From: Halomonas rhizosphaerae
Lineage (GTDB): Bacteria > Pseudomonadota > Gammaproteobacteria > Pseudomonadales > Halomonadaceae
Direction: 5' to 3'
Assembly (NCBI RefSeq): GCF_030010555.1
Contig: NZ_JASCQP010000032.1
Span: forward strand, 1 to 64,000
DNA: 64,000 nucleotides
The notes below the pieces were generated by a model. The model was not told where the DNA came from. It did not search any database and saw only the letters and a list, made by a program, of their open reading frames with translations. Position 1 is the first letter of the stretch. The number at the start of each line of letters is the position of its first letter. Shown piece after piece: positions 26,526 to 36,368 of the stretch. The translations under genes were made by a program, and so were the position numbers.

Positions 26526-27290
26526 TCAGGGCGCGATGCCCTGGCCGCAGCCCCGATACTGCTCGCCGTCGATGCTCAGGGTGACCCGCGCCGGGAAGGG
26601 CTGACCGCTCATGCTGTCGAAGCAGGCGCGTGCCTCGAGGCGCAGCTCGAAGGGCGTATCGGCCCGGCCACTGGCCAGGATCATGCGTCCCTCGCCGTTG
26701 TCCAGGGTGGTCACCCGGTAGGGCAGGGTCATCTCGCGCTCGCCGTAGTCCAGCACCAGGGTCGCCTCGGGCCGGTCGCTGGCCAGGTTCACCACCCAGC
26801 CCGGCTCGTTGCCGCGGGCGTGGAACATGGTGCCCGGCCGCTGGCGACGGGTGAGCACGTCCTGGGACAGGTCGCGGGTGCAGTCGAGCCGCCCGGTGGC
26901 GCTCTCCACCACTGCCTGGTCGCCCTTGTGCCAGAAGCTGAGCTCACCCTGCTGGTAGCGGGCACCGCTGGCCACCACCGCCGGCGGCAGCCGGTAGGCC
27001 CCATGGGCGGACCAGAGTCGCAGCTCCTCCTCGGCCGCCGCGGTGACCAGGTCCTGGGCCGGCGTGCAGCGCCAGGCGGTCAGCGCCCTGGCATCGCCGG
27101 GGAAGAAGAGCGAGGGCATCAGCGGCGCGGCGAGCGACGCCTCGGACACCGCATCCTCGCGGGAAGCCCCACGATCGCTGACCTCGGGGCGTGTCGCCGC
27201 GCCGTCCGGGGAGGCGGCGCAGCCGGCAAGCCACAGGGCCGCCCCCAGCAGGGCGAGGGGACGGGCAGCGGAAACGGTATGACGAGACAT
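26526..27290 (-). CDS. Lipoprotein with MliC-type and COG3650-type domains
   Basis: A 254-residue lipoprotein (signal sequence ending LWLAGC). Residues about 70-140 resemble MliC, the membrane-bound inhibitor of c-type lysozyme: [32 protein letters not shown] and KGDQAVVES. Residues about 150-250 match the uncharacterised COG3650 pattern: [14 protein letters not shown], a beta-strand region with [11 protein letters not shown], and [16 protein letters not shown]. The combination suggests a periplasmic or outer-membrane protein protecting the cell wall from lysozyme (inference). AAGGAG upstream supports the start. Downstream of metE in the same direction, 88 bases away. Confidence 0.82.
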   Translation of the reverse strand: MSRHTVSAARPLALLGAALWLAGCAASPDGAATRPEVSDRGASREDAVSEASLAAPLMPSLFFPGDARALTAWRCTPAQDLVTAAAEEELRLWSAHGAYRLPPAVVASGARYQQGELSFWHKGDQAVVESATGRLDCTRDLSQDVLTRRQRPGTMFHARGNEPGWVVNLASDRPEATLVLDYGEREMTLPYRVTTLDNGEGRMILASGRADTPFELRLEARACFDSMSGQPFPARVTLSIDGEQYRGCGQGIAP

Positions 27291-27378
27291 GGCGGCTCCT
27301 TGCGTGTCGGCGATTTACCCCGGGGAGCATACCAGCCGCCCTGCCCCGGCGCGCCAGCACCCGGCTCAACGCTGGGCG

Positions 27379-29685
27379 TCAGCCATGGCGACGCCTCAGC
27401 TCCCGCGCCGCCTCGACCATGTTCGCCAGGGCAGGCTCCACCTCGGCCCAGCCGCGGGTCTTGAGGCCGCAGTCCGGGTTCACCCAGAGCCGCTCGACCG
27501 GGATGCGCTCGGCGGCCTTCTCCATCAGCGCCACCATCCAGGCCACCTCGGGAATGTTGGGCGAGTGGATGTCGTAGACTCCCGGCCCGATGGCGTTGGG
27601 GTAGGCGAAGTCCTGGAAGGCATCGAGCAGCTCCATGGCCGAGCGCGAAGTCTCGATGGTGATGACATCGGCATCCAGCGCCGCGATGGAGGCAATGATG
27701 TCGTTGAACTCCGAGTAGCACATGTGGGTGTGGATCTGGGTCTCGTCGCGCACCCCCGAGGCGGCCAGGCGGAAGCAGGCCACGGCCCAGTCGAGGTAGC
27801 CCTGCCACTCGGCGCGGCGCAGCGGCAGCCCCTCGCGCAGCGCCGGCTCGTCGATCTGGATGGCGCGGATGCCCGCCGCCTCGAGGTCGACCACCTCGTC
27901 GCGCAGCGCCAGGGCGATCTGCCGGCAGGTGGTTTCCCGGGGCTGGTCGTCGCGCACGAAGGACCACTGCAGCAGGGTGACCGGCCCGGTGAGCATGCCC
28001 TTCATGGGTCTGTCGGTAAGCGACTGGGCATATTCGCTCCAGCGCACCGTCATCGCCGCCGGGCGGACCACGTCACCGAAGAGGATCGGCGGCTTGACGC
28101 AGCGTGTCCCGTAGCTCTGCACCCAGCCGAAGCGCGTGAAGGCATAGCCGTCGAGCTGCTCGCCGAAGTATTCCACCATGTCGTTGCGCTCGGGCTCGCC
28201 GTGCACCGGCATGTCGATGCCCAGCGCCTCCTGGCGGGCCACCACCCGGGCGATCTCCTCGCGCATCCGCGCCTCATAGGCCTCGCGCGAGAGCTCGCCG
28301 GCCTTGAAGGCACGCCGGTCGGCGCGGATCTCCGCCGTCTGGGGGAAGGAGCCGATCGTCGTGGTGGGGAACAGCGGCAGCGCGAGATGGCGCTGCTGGG
28401 CCACGGCACGCTCGGCGAAGGGGGACCGGCGCCGGGTATCGTCCGCCGTGACCCCGGCCAGCCGCTCGGCCACCTCGGGGCGCTGCAGGCGAGGCGCCTC
28501 GCGACGCGACTGCAGGGCCCGGCTGGCGGCCTCCACGCGGTCGCGGTCTGCCGCGCCGGCGCGGCCATCCAGCAGACGCGCCAGGGTCGCCGTCTCGTCG
28601 AGCTTCTGCCGGGCGAAGGCCAGCCAGCTCCTGAGCTCGTCGTCCAGGGTGGTTTCCGCGGCCAGGTCCACCGGCACGTGCAGCAGCGAGCAGTTCGTCG
28701 CGATCCACAGCCGCTCGCCCAGGCGCATGCGCGCCGTGGCCAGGCGCTCGCGCCACAGCGCCAGGTCGGCGCGCCAGACATTGCGCCCATCGATGGCCCC
28801 CACCGAGAGCACCTTGTGGGGCAGCAGGCGATCCAGCACGGCCTCCAGCTGCGCCGGGGCCCGCACCACGTCGATGTGCAGGCCATCCACCGGCAGGCCC
28901 ACCGCCAGGGAGAGGTTGTCGCCCAGGCCACCGAAGGGGCTTGCCAGCAACAGCTTGACCGGGGCGGCCTGCAGGCGATGGTAGGCGCGCTCGAAGGCCT
29001 GCCGCCAGGCCAGGGGCAGGTCCTGCACCAGCGCCGGCTCGTCGAGCTGGACCCACTCGACGCCCTGCCCGGCCAGCCGCTCCAGCACCTCGGCATAGAC
29101 ATCGAGGACACCGTCGAGCAGCGAAAGTCGGTCGAAATCCTCGCGGGCCTCGCCGCGTCCCTTGCCCAGCCACAGCCAGGTCAGCGGACCGGTCAGGGCA
29201 ACCTTGACCGGATAGCCGGCGTCCCGGGCCTCGTCCACCTGATCGAACAGGCGGCGGCTGGCCAGGCGAAAGGTCTGGCCGGCGTGCAGTTCCGGGACCA
29301 GGTAGTGATAGTTGGTATCGAAATACTTGGTCATCTCGCAGGCCGCGGCCGGCTCGCCGCTGGGGGCCCGTCCCCGGGCCATGCGGAAGGCGGTGTCCAG
29401 CGACACCTCGCCGCGTGCCACCTCCTCCTCGGCACCGAAACGCGCCGGCACCGCCCCCAGCAGTACCGAGACGTCGAGCACCTGGTCGTAGAAGGCGAAG
29501 TCCCCCACCGTCACCAGGTCGAGTCCTGCCTCGCGCTGGGCGGCCCAGTTGGCCAGGCGCAGCTCGCGCCCGGTGGCCTCCAGAGCCTGGCGGTCGAGCC
29601 CTCCCTGCCAGTAGGCCTCGGTGGCACGCTTCAGTTCGCGGTCCGCGCCGATGCGCGGATAGCCGATGACATGAGCCAGCGTCAT
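27379..29685 (-). CDS. metE: Cobalamin-independent methionine synthase
   Basis: Transfers the methyl group of 5-methyltetrahydropteroyltriglutamate to homocysteine, the last step of methionine synthesis without B12. The 768-residue protein has the two-barrel layout of MetE. The catalytic zinc ligands are visible in the C-terminal barrel: THMCYSEF with His and Cys, and Cys in [21 protein letters not shown] opens the C-terminal barrel. Divergent from metR, its expected activator, across a 103-base region. AAAGGA upstream supports the ATG. Confidence 0.98.
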   Translation of the reverse strand: MTLAHVIGYPRIGADRELKRATEAYWQGGLDRQALEATGRELRLANWAAQREAGLDLVTVGDFAFYDQVLDVSVLLGAVPARFGAEEEVARGEVSLDTAFRMARGRAPSGEPAAACEMTKYFDTNYHYLVPELHAGQTFRLASRRLFDQVDEARDAGYPVKVALTGPLTWLWLGKGRGEAREDFDRLSLLDGVLDVYAEVLERLAGQGVEWVQLDEPALVQDLPLAWRQAFERAYHRLQAAPVKLLLASPFGGLGDNLSLAVGLPVDGLHIDVVRAPAQLEAVLDRLLPHKVLSVGAIDGRNVWRADLALWRERLATARMRLGERLWIATNCSLLHVPVDLAAETTLDDELRSWLAFARQKLDETATLARLLDGRAGAADRDRVEAASRALQSRREAPRLQRPEVAERLAGVTADDTRRRSPFAERAVAQQRHLALPLFPTTTIGSFPQTAEIRADRRAFKAGELSREAYEARMREEIARVVARQEALGIDMPVHGEPERNDMVEYFGEQLDGYAFTRFGWVQSYGTRCVKPPILFGDVVRPAAMTVRWSEYAQSLTDRPMKGMLTGPVTLLQWSFVRDDQPRETTCRQIALALRDEVVDLEAAGIRAIQIDEPALREGLPLRRAEWQGYLDWAVACFRLAASGVRDETQIHTHMCYSEFNDIIASIAALDADVITIETSRSAMELLDAFQDFAYPNAIGPGVYDIHSPNIPEVAWMVALMEKAAERIPVERLWVNPDCGLKTRGWAEVEPALANMVEAARELRRRHG

Positions 29686-29770
29686 GATGACGTCCTTTCT
29701 GCATGAATGATGCCGGGAAGTCTCGCTGGCCAGCCGATGTGAATCAAACTAAACTTCCTAATCTTTAAGA

Positions 29771-29783
29771 TGAATCAGGCTCA
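29771..29783 (+). promoter_or_regulatory. Possible MetR site in the metE-metR gap
   Basis: TGAATCAGGCTCA matches the MetR consensus TGAA-N5-TTCA at 7 of 8 defined positions and lies five bases ahead of the metR start. A further TGAA half-site is at about 29740. Consistent with homocysteine-dependent MetR control of both divergent genes, but short enough to occur by chance. Confidence 0.3.
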
Positions 29784-29788
29784 CTCGA

Positions 29789-30703
29789 ATGCTCGAACTT
29801 CGCCACCTGCGCACCTTGGTCGCCCTGCGCGATGCCGGCTCCCTGGTGGAGGCTGCCGAACGCGTGCACCTGACCCAGTCGGCCCTCTCCCACCAGATCA
29901 AGGACCTGGAGGAGCGCTTGGGCAGCCCGCTGTTCCTGCGCAAGACCCGGCCGGTGGAGTTCACCCGGGCCGGGACGCGCCTGCTGACCCTGGCCGAGCA
30001 GGTCCTGCCGCTGGTGCGCATGGCCGAGCGCGACCTGGCCCGGCTCGCCGGCAACGAGCAGGGGCGTCTGCACATGGCCATCGAGTGTCACAGCTGCTTC
30101 CAGTGGCTGATGCCCACCATAGACCATTTCCGCAACCACTGGCCGGAGGTGGAGATCGACATCCCCGGCGGCCACCACTTCGATCCCCTGCCGGCGCTGG
30201 CCCGCGAACAGCTCGACCTGGTGATCACCGCCGACCCCCAGCCGCTGCCCGGCATCCACTACGAGCCGCTGTTCCGCTACGAGGGCCTGCTGGCGGTGGC
30301 CCGCCAGCACCCCCTGGCGGGCCGCCCCTTCGTCACCCCCGAGGCGCTGGCCGAGGAGACCCTGATCACCTATCCGGTGGAGCATTCCCGGCTGGACGTC
30401 TTCACCCAGTTCCTCGACCCCGCCGGGGTGCGGCCGAAGGAAGTGCGCACCGCCGAGCTGACGATCATGATGATGCAGCTGGTGGCCAGTGGACGCGGCG
30501 TCTGCGCCCTGCCCAACTGGGCCCTCACCGAGTACCTGGAGCGCGACTACGTCAAGGCCGTGCCCCTGGGCGAGAAGGGGGTATGGAGTACGCTGTTCGC
30601 GGCCATCCGCGAGGAGACCCGCGGCGCGCCCTGGATGGACGACTTCCTGCGCACCGCCCGGGAGACCTCCTTCGCGGTGCTGGAGGGGATCAGGCCGGCG
30701 TAG
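29789..30703 (+). CDS. metR: LysR-family regulator MetR
   Basis: Homocysteine-responsive activator of methionine genes, 304 residues. The N-terminal winged helix-turn-helix reads MLELRHLRTLVALRDAGS, VHLTQSALSHQIKDLEERLG and FLRKTRPVEFT; the rest is the periplasmic-binding-like effector domain (IECHSCFQWLMP). Its place, divergent from metE, is the classical metE-metR arrangement, which is the main basis for the symbol. Its last 14 bases overlap the end of the converging sensor kinase gene. Confidence 0.93.
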   Translation: MLELRHLRTLVALRDAGSLVEAAERVHLTQSALSHQIKDLEERLGSPLFLRKTRPVEFTRAGTRLLTLAEQVLPLVRMAERDLARLAGNEQGRLHMAIECHSCFQWLMPTIDHFRNHWPEVEIDIPGGHHFDPLPALAREQLDLVITADPQPLPGIHYEPLFRYEGLLAVARQHPLAGRPFVTPEALAEETLITYPVEHSRLDVFTQFLDPAGVRPKEVRTAELTIMMMQLVASGRGVCALPNWALTEYLERDYVKAVPLGEKGVWSTLFAAIREETRGAPWMDDFLRTARETSFAVLEGIRPA

Positions 30704-32306
30704 CGTTGCGCCGCGGCAGCAGCAGGGTGAAGCGCGCCCCGCCCAGCGTGGCGCTGGCATCCACCATCACGCTGCCGCCGTGCCAGGCCATGACCTTCTG
30801 CACGATCGAGAGCCCCAGGCCATAGCCGCCGGAGCGGCGGGTGCGGCTGTCGTCCAGGCGGGCGAAGGGCTTGAAGACCTCGCTGCGCGCCGCGGCGGGA
30901 ATGCCGGGGCCGTCATCCTCCACGTCCAGGCGCACCAGCCGAGGTTCGCTCTGCAGGCGGATAATGACCCGGCCACGGGCATGGCGACAGGCATTGGCCA
31001 CCAGGTTCTGCAGCGCCCGCTGCAGGTAGCGCGGCTCCGCCTGGACCTCCACCTCCGGTCCCGCGTCCAGTTCGATGCGAATGTCACGATGCAGCGGTCG
31101 CAGCGCCTCGATGACCCGCTCGGCCATGGCGCGGCAGTCGACCAGCGAGGTCTCGAGCTCGGCACCATTGGCCGTCTCGCTGCCCAGCCGGGCATAGGTG
31201 AGGATCTCGTCGATCAGCTCGTCGAGCTCGGTGATGTCGCCATCGACGCCCTCCAGCTGCCGACGGATCGCCGGATCGTCGGTCATGTCCTCGACCATCT
31301 GCACCGCGAAGCGGATGCGCGCCACGGGGGTGCGCAGCTCGTGGGAGACGGCGCGGATCATGTCCTGCTGCGCGCGCAGCAGCGACTGCACCTGGGCGGC
31401 CATGCCGTTGAAGGCCATCCCCAGGCGCCCCAGGAAGTCGCCGCTCTCGACCTTGACGCGGGTATCAAGGCGTCCGCCGGCAATGCGGGTCGCCGCCAGT
31501 TCCAGCCGCGCCATGCGGGCCTCCACGCCACGCACGATCAGGTAGATGATCGCCGCCAGCACGCCAAGCAGCAGCACCAGCAGCAGCAGCTGCAGCGAGA
31601 CCGGCAGCGGCTCGAAGGCCTTCACCGGGCCGATGGCCAGCCAGCGGGTCTGCGGATCGCTGCCGGGCAGCAGCCGGTACATCGCCATGGACCAGCGCCC
31701 GGGCAGCAGCCGGATCACCACTTCCCCCTCGGCCAGGCGCGCCAGCTGGCGGCTATCCAGCCCCTCGGGCGGGGACTCGCTCAGCTGCAGGGGAATGCCG
31801 TCACCGGCGACCCGCTCCAGCTGGGCCCGGCGCTCGCCACCCGACACCTGGGCGAGCCACTCGGCGAGCAGCTCGGTAAGCCCGCGCAGCTGCTGCTCAC
31901 TGAGGCTCGCCACATCGACCTCCAGCAGCTGCTCACCACCGGGCAGCAGGCGCTGCAGGCGCCAGCCGTGCTCGCCACGGGGCATGACCAGCACGCGGCC
32001 ACGCTCGAGGCGCGAGCGGGAGAAGTAGTTCAGGGAGAGGTCGTCGACCGACACCAACCGGAGGGTCATGTCGAGCTGCCCGGAGCGGCTCGCCAGCCAC
32101 GCCTCGCGCCCGACCTCGGGCAGGGAATCGACCCAGGCGGTCAGCACCCGCATGGGAGGCTCGACCAGCTGCTCGCGATAGTGCTCGCGCCGCACCTGAT
32201 CGACCATGGCCAGTCCCAGCAGGGCCAGGCCGAAGGTCAGCAGCAGCGCCAGCGCCAGCAGGACATAGACGCGCAGGAAGGTGCTGTCGGCCAGGGTCCG
32301 ACGCAT
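30690..32306 (-). CDS. rstB: Sensor histidine kinase, RstB-like
   Basis: Membrane sensor kinase of 538 residues. It has one helix at about residues 12-34, a periplasmic domain to about 235, a second helix (238-258), a HAMP region, the phosphoacceptor His322 in VSHELRTPVARIRF, and the ATPase boxes NLVANACRH, DDGPGIP and GGYGLGLSIV. The SHELRTP(V/L)xRxR form and the partner regulator point to the RstB group. It starts three bases after the regulator gene stop, so the pair is one operon. The stimulus cannot be told from sequence. The 3' end overlaps the converging metR by 14 bases. Confidence 0.9.
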   Translation of the reverse strand: MRRTLADSTFLRVYVLLALALLLTFGLALLGLAMVDQVRREHYREQLVEPPMRVLTAWVDSLPEVGREAWLASRSGQLDMTLRLVSVDDLSLNYFSRSRLERGRVLVMPRGEHGWRLQRLLPGGEQLLEVDVASLSEQQLRGLTELLAEWLAQVSGGERRAQLERVAGDGIPLQLSESPPEGLDSRQLARLAEGEVVIRLLPGRWSMAMYRLLPGSDPQTRWLAIGPVKAFEPLPVSLQLLLLVLLLGVLAAIIYLIVRGVEARMARLELAATRIAGGRLDTRVKVESGDFLGRLGMAFNGMAAQVQSLLRAQQDMIRAVSHELRTPVARIRFAVQMVEDMTDDPAIRRQLEGVDGDITELDELIDEILTYARLGSETANGAELETSLVDCRAMAERVIEALRPLHRDIRIELDAGPEVEVQAEPRYLQRALQNLVANACRHARGRVIIRLQSEPRLVRLDVEDDGPGIPAAARSEVFKPFARLDDSRTRRSGGYGLGLSIVQKVMAWHGGSVMVDASATLGGARFTLLLPRRNATPA

Positions 32307-32309
32307 GGC

Positions 32310-33023
32310 TCAGCCATCCCTGACGAAGAGGTAGCCCTTGCTGCGCACCGTCTTGATGCGGTGCGGCTGGTTGGGATCGTCGCCGATCTTGGGGCGAATG
32401 CGCGAGACACGCACGTCGATGGAACGATCCTGTCCGTCGTACTTGATGCCGCGCAGGCGGTCGAAGATCTCCTCGCGGGTCAGCACCCGGCCGGCGTTGC
32501 TGGCCAGCAGCCAGAGCAGGTCGAACTCGGCACTGGTCAGGTCGATGCGCTCGCCATCCAGCCAGGCCTCGCGGGTGGCGTTGTCGATGACCAGGTCGGC
32601 GAAGGTCAGGCGGGTCTCCTCGCCGGCCTCGGCCGGCTCGGCGCGCCGCAGCAGGGCGCGCATGCGCGCCAGCAGCACCCGCGGCTGCACCGGCTTGGGC
32701 ACGTAGTCGTCGGCGCCCATCTCCAGGCCCAGCACCTGGTCCATGTCGTCGGTGCGGGCGGTGAGCATCATGATCGGGCCGGGGTATTCGCTGCGCACCC
32801 GGCGGCAGATCGACAGGCCATCCTCGCCAGGCAGCATCAGGTCGAGGATCACCAGGTCCGGCTGCAGGGAGAGGATCCGCTCCACCCCGCGGGCGCCGTC
32901 GGCCTCCACCGTGACCCGGAAACCGTTCGCCTCCAGGTAGTCGCGGGTCAGGCCGGCCAGCCGCTCGTCATCCTCGATGATCAGCACATGATCCTGTTCC
33001 TGGGCTTGCAAGCTGTCGTCCAT
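32310..33023 (-). CDS. rstA: OmpR-family response regulator, RstA-like
   Basis: Two-component regulator of about 237 residues. The receiver domain has the acidic pair EDD near residue 17, phosphoacceptor Asp61 in LVILDLMLPGEDG, and the conserved lysine in VPKPVQPR. The C-terminal winged-helix domain shows DLTSAEFDLLWLLASNAGRVLTREEIFDRLRG and ends RIKTVRSKGYLFV. The start is unsure: ATG 33023 and ATG 33035 are both in frame and neither has a well-spaced ribosome site. It is the first gene of the pair and divergent from nrdA. Confidence 0.9.
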   Translation of the reverse strand: MDDSLQAQEQDHVLIIEDDERLAGLTRDYLEANGFRVTVEADGARGVERILSLQPDLVILDLMLPGEDGLSICRRVRSEYPGPIMMLTARTDDMDQVLGLEMGADDYVPKPVQPRVLLARMRALLRRAEPAEAGEETRLTFADLVIDNATREAWLDGERIDLTSAEFDLLWLLASNAGRVLTREEIFDRLRGIKYDGQDRSIDVRVSRIRPKIGDDPNQPHRIKTVRSKGYLFVRDG

Positions 33024-33215
33024 CCTCTGTTCCATCCTGGCGGGCAGGTGAGCGGTCGCGGGGCTCCCGTTGTAGAGAGCCAACGCCAATGGCTAAAGGA
33101 TACCCGAAATCCGGCATTCCGCCTTCCCGTCTCCGCATGACGACAGCAAGTGTCTCCGAGGCCTAACGACGGGGCCTGGCGAGGGACCTCATTCTGCCCC
33201 CCGGATGGCCACAGC

Positions 33216-33235
33216 CGATCCACAGGTTATCCACT
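33216..33235 (+). promoter_or_regulatory. Two DnaA-box-like sites upstream of nrdA
   Basis: CGATCCACA (33216-33224, 7 of 9) and TTATCCACT (33227-33235, 8 of 9 to TTATCCACA) lie in tandem, the second touching the predicted -35 of nrdA. DnaA control of nrdAB is known in E. coli; here it is inferred from sequence. This is within the only gene-free stretch above 300 bases (33024-33385); the rest of that stretch shows nothing beyond the promoter elements listed. Confidence 0.5.
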
Positions 33236-33298
33236 TGATGGGGCCCGAAAAGCACACTATCTTGTGTCTCGACCCGGCACGAACACTACATCATGTGC
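33235..33298 (+). promoter_or_regulatory. nrdA promoter with two NrdR boxes
   Basis: TTGATG (33235-33240) and TATCTT (33258-33263) are 17 bases apart. The palindrome ACACTATCTTGTGT (33254-33267) sits on the -10, and a second, ACACTACATCATGTGC (33283-33298), follows with centres 30 bases apart. Paired boxes about three helical turns apart are the standard NrdR operator of ribonucleotide reductase genes, so repression when dATP is high is expected. Confidence 0.8.
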
Positions 33299-33385
33299 CT
33301 TAGCAACCGACACCATGCCTGTCAACCGTCGCCCGAGAGGCGGCCTTACGACCATTCGACTCACCAGTCAGGGACCCCCGGCGCC

Positions 33386-36286
33386 ATGGATATCACTGTC
33401 ACACCGGACGAGCCGTCCGTTTCCGTCACCGCACCCAAGGCCCTGCGCGTCATCAAGCGCAACGGCGACGTCGTGGCCTTCGATGCCGACAAGATCGCCG
33501 TCGCCATGAGCAAGGCCTTCATCGGCGTGGAGGGTGACAACGCCGCCACCTCCTCGCGGGTACGCGACTTCGTCCGCCAGTCCACCGAGAGCATCGAACA
33601 GGCCTTCCTGCGCCGCATGCCCGACGGCGGCACCCTGCACATCGAGGACATCCAGGACCAGGTCGAGCTGGCACTGATGCGCGCCGGCGAGCAGCGGGTC
33701 GCCCGGGCCTACGTGCTCTACCGCGAGGCGCACGCCCGGGCGCGCGCCGCGGCCGGCGGTGACATCGTCAAGCCGCATCCCAGCCTCAACGTGACCCTTG
33801 CCGACGGCAGCACGCGTCCGCTGGACCTGGGCCGCATCGAGACCCTGGTGTCGGATGCCTGCGAGGGGCTGGCCAACGTCGATGCCCAGAAGATCGTCGA
33901 CGACTCGCTGAAGAACCTCTACGACGGGGTCACCGTGGACGGCGTCTCCCAGGCGCTGATGATGACCGCCCGCACCCTGGTGGAGAAGGATCCCGACTAC
34001 ACCTACGTCACCGCCCGGCTGCTGCAGGACAACCTGCGCCGCGAGGCGCTCTCCTTCCTCGGCATCGCCGACGAGGCCACCTACGGGGAGATGGCCGAGC
34101 TCTATGCACCGGCCTTCAAGGCCTATATCGCCAAGGGCATCGAGTTCGAGCAGCTCGACCCGGCGCTGGCCGAGTTCGACCTCGACCGCCTGGGCGAGGC
34201 CCTGGACCACCATCGCGACAACGCCTTCACCTACCTGGGCCTGCAGACCCTCTACGACCGCTACTTCATCCACCGCGACGAGGTGCGCTACGAGCTGCCC
34301 CAGGTGATGTTCATGCGGGTCGCCATGGGCCTGGCGCTGGGCGAGGACGACTGCGAGGCGCGGGCCATCGAGTTCTACGAGCTGCTCTCGAGCTTCGACT
34401 ACATGGCCTCCACGCCGACCCTGTTCAACGCCGGCACCGTGCGCAGCCAGCTCTCCAGCTGCTACCTGACCACCGTGCCCGACGAACTCGACGGCATCTA
34501 CAGCGCCATCCGCGACAACGCCCTGCTCTCCAAGTGGGCCGGCGGCCTGGGCAACGACTGGACCCCGGTCCGCGCACTCGGCTCCTGGATCAAGGGCACC
34601 AACGGCAAGTCCCAGGGCGTCGTTCCCTTCCTCAAGGTGGTCAACGATACCGCCGTGGCGGTCAACCAGGGCGGCAAGCGCAAGGGGGCGGTCTGCGCCT
34701 ACCTCGAGACCTGGCACCTCGATATCGAGGAATTCCTGGAGCTGCGCAAGAACACCGGCGACGACCGCCGCCGCACCCACGACATGAACACCGCCAACTG
34801 GGTGCCCGACCTGTTCATGAAGCGGGTCTTCGATGACGGCGAGTGGACGCTCTTCTCCCCCGCCACCTGCCCGGACCTCCATGACCTCTACGGCGCGGCC
34901 TTCGAGCAGCGCTACGAGGAGTACGAGGCGATGACCCGCACGGGAGAGCTCAAGCTCTACAAGCGGGTCCGCGCCAAGGACATGTGGCGCAAGATGCTCT
35001 CGATGCTGTTCGAGACCGGCCACCCCTGGATCACCTTCAAGGACCCGTGCAACCTGCGCAGCCCCCAGCAGCATGCCGGCGTGGTGCACTCCTCCAACCT
35101 GTGTACCGAGATCACTCTCAACACCTCGGCCGACGAGATCGCGGTATGCAACCTGGGCTCGGTCAACCTGGCCCAGCACGTGGTCGACGGCAGGCTCGAC
35201 GGCGAGAAGCTGAGGAAGACCGTGCGCACCGCCGTGCGCATGCTCGACAACGTCATCGACATCAACTATTACGCGGTGCCCCAGGCCAGCCACTCGAACG
35301 CCAAGCACCGTCCGGTGGGGCTCGGCATCATGGGCTTCCAGGACGCGCTCTACGCCCAGGACATCGCCTACGCCAGTGACGCGGCCGTCGAGTTCGCCGA
35401 CCGCTCCATGGAACTGGTCAGCTACCATGCCATCGAGGCCTCCAGTGACCTGGCCGCCGAACGTGGCCCCTACCGGAGCTTCGAGGGCTCGCTGTGGAGC
35501 CAGGGCATCCTGCCCATCGACTCCATCCAGAAGCTCAAGACCGAGCGCGGCGAGAAGTACATCGAACTCGACGAGAGCGTCACCCAGGACTGGGACCGAC
35601 TGCGCGACAAGATCGCCGGCCAGGGCATGCGCAACTCCAACGTGATGGCGATTGCCCCGACCGCCACCATCTCCAACATCTGTGGTGTGACCCAGTCCAT
35701 CGAGCCCACCTACCAGAACCTCTACGTGAAATCGAACCTCTCCGGCGAGTTCACGGTGGTCAACGCGCCCATGGTCAACGACCTCAAGGCACGCGGGCTG
35801 TGGGACGAGGTGATGATCAATGACCTCAAGTACTACGACGGCTCGGCCCAGCCCATCGACCGCATCCCGGACGACCTCAAGGCCAAGTACGCCACCGCCT
35901 TCGAGGTGGAGCCCAAGTGGCTGGTCGAGGCCGCCGCACGCCGCCAGAAGTGGATCGACCAGGCCCAATCGCTGAACCTCTACATCAAGGGGGTCTCCGG
36001 CAAGAAGCTCGACGTGACCTACCGCATGGCCTGGTTCCGCGGCCTGAAGACCACGTACTACCTGCGCGCCCTGGGCGCCACCTCGGTGGAGAAGTCCACC
36101 GTCGACCGCGGCACCCTCAATGCCGTGAGCAATGGCGCTCCTGCTCCCTCGGCCAGCCCTGGACCGGCCGCCGAGCCTCCCCGCCGGGAGCCGAGAGGCG
36201 TCGAGGACTTCCTGCAGGGCAAGGGCGGCCAACGCGCACCGAGTGCCGGCGAGATCGACGAACTGGGCTGCGAGGCCTGCCAATAA
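33386..36286 (+). CDS. nrdA: Ribonucleoside-diphosphate reductase alpha subunit (class Ia, two ATP-cones)
   Basis: Catalytic subunit that reduces NDPs to dNDPs, 966 residues. It opens with a full ATP-cone (about residues 20-125, starting [19 protein letters not shown]) and then a second, more divergent cone (about 135-230), as in Pseudomonas aeruginosa NrdA. The barrel carries the redox cysteine in [10 protein letters not shown], the thiyl-radical motif [17 protein letters not shown], the radical-path tyrosines in [10 protein letters not shown], and the C-terminal reducing pair CEACQ. The ATG at 33386 has only a weak ribosome site. nrdB follows 82 bases later and a strong terminator closes the unit. 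Confidence 0.97.
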   Translation: MDITVTPDEPSVSVTAPKALRVIKRNGDVVAFDADKIAVAMSKAFIGVEGDNAATSSRVRDFVRQSTESIEQAFLRRMPDGGTLHIEDIQDQVELALMRAGEQRVARAYVLYREAHARARAAAGGDIVKPHPSLNVTLADGSTRPLDLGRIETLVSDACEGLANVDAQKIVDDSLKNLYDGVTVDGVSQALMMTARTLVEKDPDYTYVTARLLQDNLRREALSFLGIADEATYGEMAELYAPAFKAYIAKGIEFEQLDPALAEFDLDRLGEALDHHRDNAFTYLGLQTLYDRYFIHRDEVRYELPQVMFMRVAMGLALGEDDCEARAIEFYELLSSFDYMASTPTLFNAGTVRSQLSSCYLTTVPDELDGIYSAIRDNALLSKWAGGLGNDWTPVRALGSWIKGTNGKSQGVVPFLKVVNDTAVAVNQGGKRKGAVCAYLETWHLDIEEFLELRKNTGDDRRRTHDMNTANWVPDLFMKRVFDDGEWTLFSPATCPDLHDLYGAAFEQRYEEYEAMTRTGELKLYKRVRAKDMWRKMLSMLFETGHPWITFKDPCNLRSPQQHAGVVHSSNLCTEITLNTSADEIAVCNLGSVNLAQHVVDGRLDGEKLRKTVRTAVRMLDNVIDINYYAVPQASHSNAKHRPVGLGIMGFQDALYAQDIAYASDAAVEFADRSMELVSYHAIEASSDLAAERGPYRSFEGSLWSQGILPIDSIQKLKTERGEKYIELDESVTQDWDRLRDKIAGQGMRNSNVMAIAPTATISNICGVTQSIEPTYQNLYVKSNLSGEFTVVNAPMVNDLKARGLWDEVMINDLKYYDGSAQPIDRIPDDLKAKYATAFEVEPKWLVEAAARRQKWIDQAQSLNLYIKGVSGKKLDVTYRMAWFRGLKTTYYLRALGATSVEKSTVDRGTLNAVSNGAPAPSASPGPAAEPPRREPRGVEDFLQGKGGQRAPSAGEIDELGCEACQ

Positions 36287-36368
36287 CCCCGGACGCTGTA
36301 AGCCGGAAGCTGGAAGGAACATCCCGTTTCTTCCGGCTCATCGACCAGAGATCGAAAGGTGGATAGAG

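Noticed and set aside
30489..33140. Rightward open frame of 883 codons across the sensor kinase and regulator genes
   Set aside because: It is antisense to two genes with all two-component motifs intact; the product is rich in Gln/His/Leu repeats.
33368..36322. Long leftward open frame (about 980 codons) opposite nrdA
   Set aside because: It is an antisense shadow produced by GC-rich codon use; its product is low-complexity His/Gly/Leu-rich sequence, and nrdA on the other strand has full family similarity.
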